DNA of 64,000 bases, taken from assembly GCA_964351655.1 (NCBI GenBank), contig CAYGPD010000009.1:19756-83755 (forward strand). The letters are read 5' to 3'. The DNA is from Hirschia sp964351655 (GTDB taxonomy: Bacteria; Pseudomonadota; Alphaproteobacteria; Caulobacterales; Hyphomonadaceae). Of the stretch, positions 52,465 through 61,172 are shown in pieces (within the stretch, counting starts at the first letter, position 1; the number at the start of each line of letters is the position of its first letter). Under the pieces are notes generated by a model, which was not told where the DNA came from, did no database searches, and saw nothing but the letters and a program-made list of their open reading frames with translations. The position numbers were made by a program, and so were the translations under genes.

Positions 52465-53444
52465 GCGCATGTTTCCTTGTCTGCGAGCTGGGCATCTTCG
52501 CATAGTTCTTCTTTATCAACGAGAGAGACGAACACATCTCTTAGTTTCGCGCGGTGGGGCGTAAATGAGGTAATAGGGGCACCTGCTTCGATCGCCGCAC
52601 GTAAAACATCCTGCGCCCGTTCGCCGTGGGAGAGGTCTATACGCCAATGTCGGCCAAGATCGTCTGTTTTATCTGTTGAGACTTGGAAGCGTGTTTGAGA
52701 GAGAGCGGCTTGTAGATCAAAAATGCCTTCCGTGCTGATATCGGCATGTTCGGGAATAAGGCTCATTGCCTCGTCAATTGTACCATCGAACCGCTTTTCG
52801 CCTTGGCCGATAATCACAAGGCGGTCACATAAGCGTTCAGCTTGTTCCATAATGTGCGTTGAGAAAATAACAGTTGCACCGCGTGCATGTTCCTCGCGGA
52901 TTAGGGTTTCAAGGTCTTGTTGGTTGACAGGATCAAGGCCGGAAAATGGTTCGTCCAAAATTATAAGGTCTGGTCGGTGGACCAGTGTGGAAAGGATCTG
53001 AACTTTCTGCGCCATTCCTTTGGAAAGGTCACTGATTTTGGTTTTAAGTTGATCGCCCAGACCAAAGCGTGTGAGCATTTCATCGGCACGCGAAAGGGAT
53101 GATTTACGGTCCATACCTTTTAGGCGGCCATAATAAGATATGATGGCACGGGCCGTCATTTTGCGGTAGAGGCCTCGTTCTTCAGGTAGGAAGCCTACGC
53201 GACGAAGATTGATTAGGTTTGGTTTTTCGCCAAATAGTAGAGCCTCACCATCGTCTGGAGAGATGACACCAAGGGCCATACGCAAGCTTGTAGATTTTCC
53301 AGCCCCATTGGGACCAAGAAATCCAAGGATTTCACCTTTTCGTGCGCTGAAGGATACATTTTTGACGGCAGCCTTGCCTTTGAAGAACTTGCTTGTGTTT
53401 ATGAGCTCCAATGGAGATTGGGCAGGAGAAGTCGGCTGAGTCAT
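52461..53444 (-). CDS. ABC transporter ATP-binding protein, NatA-like
   Basis: 327 residues. Walker A GPNGAGKST (about residue 45), Q-loop GFLPEERGLYRKMT, signature LSKGMAQKVQ (a variant of LSGGQ, as in NatA-type ATPases), Walker B LIILDEPFSGLDP and the H-loop FSTH. A C-terminal domain of about 100 residues follows, as in the DUF4162 subgroup. Drives the permease next to it. Relatives export sodium or small molecules. Confidence 0.93.
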   Translation of the reverse strand: MTQPTSPAQSPLELINTSKFFKGKAAVKNVSFSARKGEILGFLGPNGAGKSTSLRMALGVISPDDGEALLFGEKPNLINLRRVGFLPEERGLYRKMTARAIISYYGRLKGMDRKSSLSRADEMLTRFGLGDQLKTKISDLSKGMAQKVQILSTLVHRPDLIILDEPFSGLDPVNQQDLETLIREEHARGATVIFSTHIMEQAERLCDRLVIIGQGEKRFDGTIDEAMSLIPEHADISTEGIFDLQAALSQTRFQVSTDKTDDLGRHWRIDLSHGERAQDVLRAAIEAGAPITSFTPHRAKLRDVFVSLVDKEELCEDAQLADKETCA

Positions 53445-53463
53445 GCTAAATCCAAACAAATTA

Positions 53464-53490
53464 GCGCGTGTGATTGGATCTCACACGCGC
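53464..53490 (-). terminator. Terminator hairpin after the sigma-54 response regulator
   Basis: Perfect 10-bp inverted repeat GCGCGTGTGA/TCACACGCGC with a seven-base loop. On the minus strand it is followed by TAATTTGTTT. It also lies at the upstream edge of the ATPase leader. Confidence 0.65.
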
Positions 53491-53555
53491 CAAATATCCA
53501 CTTTTATATACAAGCATTCAAGCATGAAGCTGGTGTTAAATTCCATGCTTTCTAA

Positions 53556-55037
53556 CTAGCCAACGTTCAAATCTTCGTCATCTTCTTCGCGAACACGTAA
53601 ATCATACTCTCGTACTTTGCGATATAGCGTTGAACGACCAATTCCAAGACGACGCGCTACTTGAGACATATGACCTGAATAAAGGTCTATGGCATATTGG
53701 ATAAGATCACGCTCGACGCTTTCTAACGGGCGTAGTTCACCCTTTTCATCAACAATGGAGACTGGCCCGCCAAGTGGACTGGCAAGCTCAGTTGCAGTTT
53801 GAGCAGCATTCGCAGGTGCGGACATTGTCGTGGATGCGTTGAGAATGTCGTAATTAGGTGTGAGGCCAGAAATTTGTGGGAAATCGATGGGTTGTAATTC
53901 ATCATTCTCAGTCAGAATCATGGCGCGGAAGATCGAATTCTCCAACTGACGCACATTCCCAGGCCAGTCGTGAGCGGCTAAAATGCCCATTGTCTCTGTG
54001 GATGCGCCGATTACTGATTTGCCTTCTTGTGCATTAAAACGACGAATGAAGTGGTCTACCAAGGCCGGAAGATCTTCTTTGCGCTCGCGCAAGGATGGCA
54101 TTTCGATTGGGAAGACGTTTAAGCGATAATAAAGATCTTCACGGAATCGTCCTTCCGCAACAGCTTGAGCAAGATCTCTGTTTGTCGCAGAAATGATGCG
54201 TACATCTACTTTAGTAGGTTTTCTTGAGCCGACGGCATCAACTTCGCCTTCTTGAAGTACGCGCAATAATTTAACCTGCATGTCGAGAGGTAGTTCTCCT
54301 ACCTCATCCAGAAATAGCGTTCCGGTATCGGCTTCGGCAAATTTTCCAAGCTTTTTCTCGTGTGCGCCTGTAAATGCACCTTTTTCGTGACCGAAAAGGA
54401 TTGATTCAACAAGGTTTTCAGGAATGGCACCACAGTTGACTGTAATAAAGGGTTTGCCGGCACGCTCTGAAGCGCTTTGAATACATTGAGAGACGACTTC
54501 CTTACCCACACCGCTTTCACCTGTAATCAAGATCGGTATGTTGGACCCAGCAGCACGCTGACCAAGGCGTACAACTTGGCGCATTAAAGGTGCACCGGCG
54601 ATCATATCGTCAAAGCCGAGCGAGCCTTCAGATTTCTTAGACAGACGTTTCACTTCGCCGCGAAGGTCGGATACTTTCAAGGCGTTACGTAAAGAAACGA
54701 CAATGCGTTCAGGGGATACGGGTTTCACAAAGAAATCAACTGCACCTGCGCGCATAGCTTGCACGACGGTATCAATTCCGCCAGAAGCCGTCAGAACAAT
54801 AACTGGAAGATCTGGACGACGTTCAAGAAGGCGTTCCAGTGTTTCCATGCCTGATAATCCGGGCATAATAAGATCTAGAAGGACAACAGAGATACCATTT
54901 TTAGCATCTGATGCTTCTTCGAGGGCGCGATCGCCGCTTTCAACTAAGCGCGCACGAAATCCTTGGCGTTCAACAGCTGCTTGCATTAAGCGGCGTTGAG
55001 TAGGATCATCATCTACAATAAGAACAGTTTTCGCCAT
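53556..55037 (-). CDS. Sigma-54-dependent NtrC-family response regulator
   Basis: 493 residues. Receiver domain at 1-115 (VLIVDDDPTQRR; phospho-Asp in VVLLDLIMPGLSG; VLTASGG; FFVKPV). AAA+ activator domain with Walker A GESGVGKE, the sigma-54 contact loop GAFTGA, Walker B TLFLDEVGELP and the arginine finger region FREDLYYRLNVFP. A C-terminal Fis-type HTH follows (MSQVARRLGIGRSTLYRKVREYDL). All key motifs are intact. No cognate kinase is adjacent; the histidine kinase at 61.2 kb is 6 kb away. Confidence 0.95.
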   Translation of the reverse strand: MAKTVLIVDDDPTQRRLMQAAVERQGFRARLVESGDRALEEASDAKNGISVVLLDLIMPGLSGMETLERLLERRPDLPVIVLTASGGIDTVVQAMRAGAVDFFVKPVSPERIVVSLRNALKVSDLRGEVKRLSKKSEGSLGFDDMIAGAPLMRQVVRLGQRAAGSNIPILITGESGVGKEVVSQCIQSASERAGKPFITVNCGAIPENLVESILFGHEKGAFTGAHEKKLGKFAEADTGTLFLDEVGELPLDMQVKLLRVLQEGEVDAVGSRKPTKVDVRIISATNRDLAQAVAEGRFREDLYYRLNVFPIEMPSLRERKEDLPALVDHFIRRFNAQEGKSVIGASTETMGILAAHDWPGNVRQLENSIFRAMILTENDELQPIDFPQISGLTPNYDILNASTTMSAPANAAQTATELASPLGGPVSIVDEKGELRPLESVERDLIQYAIDLYSGHMSQVARRLGIGRSTLYRKVREYDLRVREEDDEDLNVG

Positions 55038-55157
55038 TATCTTAACCATCATTTAAACGGCCGGAACAACGCGACCTCGTTTTCATGGTTCAACTTGGCA
55101 CGAAGTTATGAAATCGTGCTTAAATACTATGGTTGAATTTTAAAGGACTGCACTAAA

Positions 55158-56957
55158 ATGGCGCCAGATTGGCTCAAAATGAACCGAGATAGGTCCGGTG
55201 GATGGAGAAATCATCTTTACCAAGGACCTGTTGATCCACAGCTGCTACGCGACAAAAAGCGTTTGCAAGCAGTGGTTCAGAGCCTTGTCGCAACTCATTT
55301 AGCTGAAAAATCGCATCTATTTTATGAATTGGAGCAAGCACATGCACTTCTCCACAGGATTCGGCTATTCCTTCATTTGTATCTAGCACTAACAGAGAAT
55401 TTGAAAGAAGAGTTGGAGCATAAAGCGCTCACTATACTTAATGAATTAAATACAGAACGTGTACAATTGCAGGCTTTATCCATTTGGTCAGTATCAAATG
55501 CGACAGACGCGCCACAGGTCTGGAAAAGTGCGCAACGACGGCGAGGCGTTTCTACTATGCCGTGGCGTGCGGCAGTTAGTTTTGCGGAGCAAGCACACTT
55601 TGCATCTGATTATCATTGGATTTGCCAATATCGATATGACAAAGCGCTAAATGAGTTGGCGACCCGTCACGGTGGGTTGGCTCATATGGGTATAGGTCTA
55701 CGCAATGCGGATAGACAACTGCGTGTTGCAGCAAGCCAGCAAATGAATGCTTGGCTGAAAGATGCTGGCGCAGAAGGAGAAGAACTTTTTAGGGTGCAGG
55801 CAAAGTTGGCGCGTAAGAAGCGGTATAATTTTGCAGGAATCGATGCATCGGAAAAGACGCTTGAGATAGCACGCAAGATTGCGATGGAGCGAGGACCAGA
55901 TCTTAGCAGAGCATATTATGCATTTAAAAATGTAGCGTCGCAAGACAACACGGAAAAAGCAATCTGGCATGATCGATATGTTGAGCAAGATGATCACGGC
56001 GTCAGCATGGCGTGGAAAGACGTGAAGGTTAAAGTGCTTGGCTGTGTTACGGCGTTTCACAATGATGTTGGCAAAGCTGCGAGTCGGTTGGTGTCTTCCA
56101 ACAATTTGATCCAGCCACAGGGGAGAGGGGGCGGGTTTACTACGCCCGTCTTTTTCAATCACAAAGGTCGTATCAAGGCAGGCCCTTTTATCTTTGCGCC
56201 TTTTGATGGGTCGCGCGATAGTGCTCGAACTTTGGCGCATGAACTGGGGCATGGCGTGCATGCATATTTGTCTGCGCCGCTTGGTCCGATGCAAAGTGAT
56301 GCGGGGTGGGCGGTTGCTGAAACTGTAGCTTTGACTTTCGAGCATTTATGCCTTGTGGATGATGAACACGCATTGGCGGATCAAGATTTTGCAATGCTCG
56401 TGCATCAGCCCGCGATTGCGATGTTTGAACGAGAAATAGGAGTGGCGGATGCGGACATACCCGCGGATGCAATTTGGATTAACGCGTTAAGGGGACATTA
56501 TGGCTCCGATATATCTTTGCAGGGGTATGAGCCATTTTGGCGACGACATTCTTCTAGCTTATCGATGCCGGGATATCCAATGGCATACCTGTTGGGATGG
56601 GCCTTGGCAGGATATGCAACGCGGCGCATGGCAAACAATGAGGCGCGCATGAAGCAACCTATGTTGGATGTGTTGAAGGCAGGCGGGAATATTGGATTTG
56701 ATGAAGCGGCTTCTTTGCTAGGGGTGAGAAATATTACTGAGTTAATGCATGGAGCTTTTGATCGAGCTCATGAGAGGTTACAGGGGGCTAGATCGCTAGC
56801 TGTTGATCCAGCGGTGATGTCTTTGAAAACGCGTACTGAAAACTTGACGGGTGAGAACATTGTTTTATCTGAACAAAGAAAGCGAAATGATCACGCGCAA
56901 GCAAATCCACCCGATGTAAATGTACATCGGCGGAAGCGGCGCTCTAAGATTCGGTGA
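55158..56957 (+). CDS. M3-family zinc oligoendopeptidase
   Basis: 599 residues. The HExxH zinc motif is in TLAHELGHGVHAYL (about residue 358), with the third ligand Glu in AVAETVALTFEHL 26 residues later. The PepF-like N-terminal helical region and the C-terminal helix-rich domain fit a PepF/oligoendopeptidase. It should cut short peptides in the cytoplasm. The last 25 residues are Arg/Lys-rich and unusual for the family. Divergent from the sigma-54 regulator. Confidence 0.9.
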   Translation: MAPDWLKMNRDRSGGWRNHLYQGPVDPQLLRDKKRLQAVVQSLVATHLAEKSHLFYELEQAHALLHRIRLFLHLYLALTENLKEELEHKALTILNELNTERVQLQALSIWSVSNATDAPQVWKSAQRRRGVSTMPWRAAVSFAEQAHFASDYHWICQYRYDKALNELATRHGGLAHMGIGLRNADRQLRVAASQQMNAWLKDAGAEGEELFRVQAKLARKKRYNFAGIDASEKTLEIARKIAMERGPDLSRAYYAFKNVASQDNTEKAIWHDRYVEQDDHGVSMAWKDVKVKVLGCVTAFHNDVGKAASRLVSSNNLIQPQGRGGGFTTPVFFNHKGRIKAGPFIFAPFDGSRDSARTLAHELGHGVHAYLSAPLGPMQSDAGWAVAETVALTFEHLCLVDDEHALADQDFAMLVHQPAIAMFEREIGVADADIPADAIWINALRGHYGSDISLQGYEPFWRRHSSSLSMPGYPMAYLLGWALAGYATRRMANNEARMKQPMLDVLKAGGNIGFDEAASLLGVRNITELMHGAFDRAHERLQGARSLAVDPAVMSLKTRTENLTGENIVLSEQRKRNDHAQANPPDVNVHRRKRRSKIR

Positions 56958-57244
56958 ATTTAATAGGGAGATGGTTTGAAATACGCCATGTGCGACGCTT
57001 TGCGTATTGAAAGTACGCAACTCTTGCTGGACCTTTTGGTCCGTTGAGGATATTTCAAGACTTCGTGTTCTAAACAGCTTGTAAAAGCTTTGTGAGCATA
57101 AAGCAAAAAAATGTGAAGTTTAGTCATTATAGGGAATAAAGTTGTGCTATCACTGCGGATTATACCGTAGATACAGGTAGCTTTTTCCACTTGTGTCAAA
57201 CTCTACGCTAGTTATCTATTTGTCGAACTAAAAAGGTGAAACTA
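56958..57244. other. 287-bp region before the pnt operon
   Basis: Two small hairpins (TGCGTA/TACGCA at 57000-57018; GGACC/GGTCC at about 57030-57043) lie near its left end and could act in M3-peptidase transcript termination, although no U-run follows. The right half is AT-rich and should hold the pnt promoter. No coding frame supported. Confidence 0.35.
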
Positions 57245-57550
57245 ATGAGCGAGACAGGCGAGTACGTTCGCGGTCAGATGGATGTCCGATCACAAACAGC
57301 AACATTTTCAGCATTTATGAAAGTGACTGCGTGGTCATGCCTCTTACTGACCCTTATACTCGGGTATGCGACTTTCACACTAACCATGGGCGTCCACTGG
57401 ATGGTTGCTATGGGGCTTTTTGCTATTGTCGGCGTTGCCGGATCAATGGCGCTAGGTTTAGGAGGTGGATTCCTTCTAGCGGTGGGTGGTCTGATTGTTC
57501 TGGGCGTATTTGTTCAGATCATGGTCTCTCTTGGCGGTGCCTTAATGTAA
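57245..57550 (+). CDS. aa3-type cytochrome c oxidase subunit-IV-like protein
   Basis: 101 residues. MSETGEYVRGQMDVRSQTATFSAFMKVTAWS matches the short subunit IV domain of alphaproteobacterial aa3 oxidase (an acidic/aromatic start, then G-x-M-D-x-R-x-Q-x-x-T-F-x-x-F-M). Three hydrophobic segments follow. Only the first is expected for plain subunit IV, so this protein is longer. Gene order with pntAA directly after it (17 bp) is seen in many alphaproteobacteria. Confidence 0.8.
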   Translation: MSETGEYVRGQMDVRSQTATFSAFMKVTAWSCLLLTLILGYATFTLTMGVHWMVAMGLFAIVGVAGSMALGLGGGFLLAVGGLIVLGVFVQIMVSLGGALM

Positions 57551-57566
57551 GACACACAGGACTACC

Positions 57567-58703
57567 ATGAAAATTGCCGTTCCAAAGGAGCGGCGCGAAA
57601 AGGAACTTCGCGTTGCAACTACTCCAGACGTTGTCAAAAAGCTGATTGCGGCTGGACACGAAGTTAAAATCGAAAAAGGTGCCGGATTAGATTCCGGTAT
57701 TCTTGACGACGACTTTACAAATGCAGGTGCCACTTTAGGCGCTGATTTCAAATCTACGCTGGCTGGTGCGGATTTGATTTTGAAGGTACGTGCACCAAGT
57801 CGTGATGAGAAATCTTCCTTCTCTAAAGGGCAAGCGTTGATTGCCCTCTTAGAGCCTCATGGTGACCTTGAAGGGGCGAAAGCCTATGCAGATGCGGGTA
57901 TTACCGCCTTCGCCATGGAGTTTGTGCCGCGTATCTCCCGTGCGCAATCCATGGATGCACTGTCTTCTCAAGCCAATTTAGCAGGCTATCGTTCGGTGCT
58001 GGAAGCAACGCACCTTTATGGCCGTGCTATGCCAATGATGATGACTGCAGCGGGAACTGTCGCTCCTGCTAAAGTTTTCGTTATGGGTGTTGGGGTTGCC
58101 GGCTTGCAAGCGATTGCAACAGCACGCCGCCTTGGTGCGATTGTATCCGCAACAGATGTAAGGCCAGCGACTAAAGAGCAGGTTGCATCGTTGGGCGCTA
58201 AATTCATCGCTGTTGAAGACGAAGAATTTAAAGCCGCAGAAACGGCTGGCGGATATGCCAAGCAAATGTCTCCTGAATATCAAGCTAAACAAAGAGAGCT
58301 TGTAGCAGCTCATATTTCTAAACAAGACATTGTGATTACTACAGCACAGATTCCTGGACGCGATGCGCCAGAACTTGTGACATCAGAAATGGTGGCGTCT
58401 ATGCGGGCGGGTTCAGTGATTGTTGACCTCGCAGCGGGGCAGGGTGGAAACTGTAAACTCTCCAAACCGGATGAAGTCGTGTTGGTTGATGGCGTCAAAA
58501 TTTATGGCCCGACCAACTTACCTGCGGCTATCGCAGCAGATGCATCTGCACTGTATGCGAAGAATCTGTTGAACTTTATTGCTCTGATTTCCGGACCAGA
58601 TGGCGTCATGTCTCCCAAGTGGGATGATGAGGTCGTTACGTCATCCGCTCTGACAAAAGACGGAAAAGTTGTTCACCCATCCCTTGTGCCAGTTTCGGCC
58701 TAA
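57567..58703 (+). CDS. pntAA: NAD(P) transhydrogenase subunit alpha part 1
   Basis: 378 residues, soluble domain I. KIAVPKERREKELRVATTPD at the start, GVGVAGLQAIATARRLGAIVSATDVR for NAD(H) binding, and ITTAQIPGRDAPELVTSEMV. With PntAB and PntB it forms the proton-pumping transhydrogenase that reduces NADP using NADH and the proton gradient. The split alpha subunit is typical of alphaproteobacteria (Rhodospirillum type). Confidence 0.96.
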   Translation: MKIAVPKERREKELRVATTPDVVKKLIAAGHEVKIEKGAGLDSGILDDDFTNAGATLGADFKSTLAGADLILKVRAPSRDEKSSFSKGQALIALLEPHGDLEGAKAYADAGITAFAMEFVPRISRAQSMDALSSQANLAGYRSVLEATHLYGRAMPMMMTAAGTVAPAKVFVMGVGVAGLQAIATARRLGAIVSATDVRPATKEQVASLGAKFIAVEDEEFKAAETAGGYAKQMSPEYQAKQRELVAAHISKQDIVITTAQIPGRDAPELVTSEMVASMRAGSVIVDLAAGQGGNCKLSKPDEVVLVDGVKIYGPTNLPAAIAADASALYAKNLLNFIALISGPDGVMSPKWDDEVVTSSALTKDGKVVHPSLVPVSA

Positions 58704-58781
58704 AACAAGAAACATCCTCAAATTTGTAGACAATGCGAATTTTATTGCTTTGGCCTACTTTTGGGAATGGAAAGGATAATT

Positions 58782-59237
58782 ATGATTAGAATTAAGCCTG
58801 CATCGCTTGTGAGTGGTCTAGTTTTGGCAGCCCTCATTTTTTCACCATCAGCATTTGCCCAAACCGACGCGCAAGCGATCAACCCATTGATCTTTCGACT
58901 AGCTGTATTCGTTTTAGCGGCATTTATTGGATACTATGTTGTCTGGGCGGTAACACCCGCGCTGCACACGCCACTTATGTCAGTGACGAACGCGATTTCA
59001 GCTGTTGTTGTTGTCGGAGCAATTGTCGCGTCGGCGGCATCAGCATTGGGAACCACAGATCCTGATATCATTCAGAAAGTATGGACTGCTAAGTGGTTGG
59101 GCGCTGGTGCCGTTGCGCTGGCGTGTGTCAATATTTTCGGTGGGTTTATGGTCACCAACCGTATGCTCGCAATGTATAAGAAAAAAGTACGTCCTGCGCG
59201 GCCTGATGCTGCTTCTTCAAGCGCTCAGAACAATTAA
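58782..59237 (+). CDS. pntAB: NAD(P) transhydrogenase subunit alpha part 2
   Basis: 151 residues, membrane part of the alpha subunit: three or four helices including GYYVVWAVTPALHTPLMSVTNAISAVVVVGAIVA, the conserved core of PntAB. The N-terminus (MIRIKPASLVSGLVLAALIFSPSAFAQ) looks like an added signal-type helix. AAGGA precedes ATG 58782. Confidence 0.94.
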   Translation: MIRIKPASLVSGLVLAALIFSPSAFAQTDAQAINPLIFRLAVFVLAAFIGYYVVWAVTPALHTPLMSVTNAISAVVVVGAIVASAASALGTTDPDIIQKVWTAKWLGAGAVALACVNIFGGFMVTNRMLAMYKKKVRPARPDAASSSAQNN

Positions 59238-59263
59238 GCGTCGCTGACAAAAGGAATATTATT

Positions 59264-60688
59264 ATGTCTACGGTTGATATATCGGCCTTATTATATCTTG
59301 TCTGCGCGGTGTTGTTTATCTTCTCCATTCGCGGACTCTCTAGCCCTGAAACGGCTCGGCAAGGAAATAAAATCGGGATTTTCGGAATGGCGCTCGCAGC
59401 TGCGACGACGCTGTTTTTGATCAAAGACCATCTTGATGGTGCTACATTCGCGCTGATTGCAGGTGGTGTGGCTATTGGTGGTGGTATTGGTGCGGTGCTT
59501 GCGACCCGTGCCCCAATGACTGCGATGCCGCAAATGGTCGGGATGTTTAACGCACTTGGTGGTTTAGCATCTCTACTGGTTGCATTGGCGGCATTTTACG
59601 CACCTGCTTCCTTTGGATTAGTGGGTGAAGATGGTGCTATGGGGCCGCGTTCATTGGTTGAGATGTCGCTTTCTGCCTTGATTGGGGCGATAACCTTCTC
59701 GGGTTCTGTGATTGCTGCACTAAAGCTTAATGGTTCACTTCCGGGTGGCCCTGTGTTGTTGCCACTTCGGCATTGGATTAACCTTGCGATTGTTGCGGGG
59801 CTTGTCGCATTGACTGTGATGCTTGCCATGTCACCTGTGGCGCAAGCAGGAAATGGCTATCTGTTGCTGGCGATTGCTGCCCTTGCATTGGTTGCAGGTA
59901 TAACGCTTGTATTGCCTATCGGCGGTGCGGATATGCCTGTTGTGATCTCGATGCTGAACTCATATTCGGGATGGGCTGCGGCTGCACTTGGTTTTACACT
60001 TTCTAACTTTGCGTTGATTGTCGTAGGAGCGATTGTGGGGGCGTCTGGTGCTATTCTTTCTTACATCATGTGTAAGGCGATGAACCGTTCGTTTATTTCT
60101 GTGATTGCAGGTGGTTTTGGGGGAGATGATGCGGGTGCGACAGCACGTGCTGACAACTCAGATAAGCCAGTGAAGATTGGATCTGCTGATGATGCAGCGT
60201 TCATTCTAAAGAATGCGTCCAAGGTTATTATTGTACCCGGTTACGGTATGGCGGTTGCACAGGCTCAGCATGCTTTGAAAGAAATGGCTGACAGCCTAAA
60301 AGAAGCGGGCGTTGATGTATCATACGCTATTCACCCCGTCGCGGGGCGGATGCCGGGACACATGAATGTGCTTTTGGCTGAAGCTCAAGTTCCATATGAT
60401 GAGATCCACGAGATGGATGATATAAACTCATCCTTCAAACAGGCCGATGTTGCATTCGTGATTGGTGCCAATGATGTCACAAATCCTGGAGCAAAGGACG
60501 ATCCAGCATCTCCAATATATGGAATGCCGGTTCTGGAAGTGTGGAATGCTGGAACGACAATGTTTATTAAGCGTTCATTGGCGTCTGGATATGCAGGTGT
60601 TCAAAATGACTTGTTCTACCGCGATAATACGATGATGCTTCTCGATGATGCTAAGAAGATGGTCGAGAATATCGTTAAAGCACTCTAA
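59264..60688 (+). CDS. pntB: NAD(P) transhydrogenase subunit beta
   Basis: 474 residues. The N-terminal membrane domain (to about 280) has nine or so helices, including GGADMPVVISMLNSYSGWAAAALGF. The C-terminal NADP(H)-binding domain III follows: VIIVPGYGMAVAQAQHAL, FAIHPVAGRMPGHMNVLLAEA-like (here YAIHPVAGRMPGHMNVL), IGANDVTNPGAKDDPASPIYGMPVLEVW. Last gene of the pnt operon. Confidence 0.97.
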   Translation: MSTVDISALLYLVCAVLFIFSIRGLSSPETARQGNKIGIFGMALAAATTLFLIKDHLDGATFALIAGGVAIGGGIGAVLATRAPMTAMPQMVGMFNALGGLASLLVALAAFYAPASFGLVGEDGAMGPRSLVEMSLSALIGAITFSGSVIAALKLNGSLPGGPVLLPLRHWINLAIVAGLVALTVMLAMSPVAQAGNGYLLLAIAALALVAGITLVLPIGGADMPVVISMLNSYSGWAAAALGFTLSNFALIVVGAIVGASGAILSYIMCKAMNRSFISVIAGGFGGDDAGATARADNSDKPVKIGSADDAAFILKNASKVIIVPGYGMAVAQAQHALKEMADSLKEAGVDVSYAIHPVAGRMPGHMNVLLAEAQVPYDEIHEMDDINSSFKQADVAFVIGANDVTNPGAKDDPASPIYGMPVLEVWNAGTTMFIKRSLASGYAGVQNDLFYRDNTMMLLDDAKKMVENIVKAL

Positions 60689-60695
60689 TATTCTG

Positions 60696-60721
60696 CCTAC
60701 CGCCTCTTAGGGGGCGGTAGG
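60696..60721. terminator. Hairpin between pntB and the receiver gene
   Basis: CCTACCGCC (60696-60704) and GGCGGTAGG (60713-60721) form a nine-pair stem immediately after pntB and abutting the convergent receiver gene's stop. The U-run is weak on both sides. Confidence 0.65.
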
Positions 60722-61093
60722 TTACTTTAGGCAAGTGCCAATGGCTTGCTCAAGTGAATGGGCGTTCATGTCGTCTTTTAATAGAAAACTTTTGACACAA
60801 TGACTGTCAGGCCGATTCGCGTTGAGAACAATAGCTTCTCCGCTAATCAATAGAATTGGGCCGCACCAATTTGCATCTTCAAGTAGTTTAATCGATTCTA
60901 AGTAGTTAAAATACGGGGGGATTCTATTGTCCAACACTATTAAATCGAACGTTTTGCTTTTCAAATGTTCAGTTGCGCTGTACACATCAGCTGCGTTTTC
61001 GAGTTTGTAGCCGCGATATTTTGTTCGCAGAAGGTAGGCTGCAAATATTTTTGTGAAAATGCTGTGGTCGTCTATGAGTAAAATTGCCTTCAT
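60722..61093 (-). CDS. Single-domain response regulator
   Basis: 123 residues, a lone receiver: ILLIDDHSIF (acidic pocket), phospho-acceptor Asp in FDLIVLDNRIPPYFN, the switch Ser in ILLISGEA and Lys in SFLLKDDM. There is no output domain. ATG 61093 is chosen as the family start. Divergent from the histidine kinase at 61173 with only 79 bp between, so the two are probably coregulated and may be a signalling pair. Confidence 0.87.
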   Translation of the reverse strand: MKAILLIDDHSIFTKIFAAYLLRTKYRGYKLENAADVYSATEHLKSKTFDLIVLDNRIPPYFNYLESIKLLEDANWCGPILLISGEAIVLNANRPDSHCVKSFLLKDDMNAHSLEQAIGTCLK

Positions 61094-61172
61094 TTGTATA
61101 ATTCGTTTCAGTTTGTTGTGCTCATTAATAGCCACTACAATTCGAGAGAAAAAGTAAGGTGTTGTACTAGGA

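Noticed and set aside
55698..56345. 215-codon antisense open frame inside the M3 peptidase gene
   Set aside because: It is a shadow of a well-supported sense gene with HExxH and has no recognisable family.
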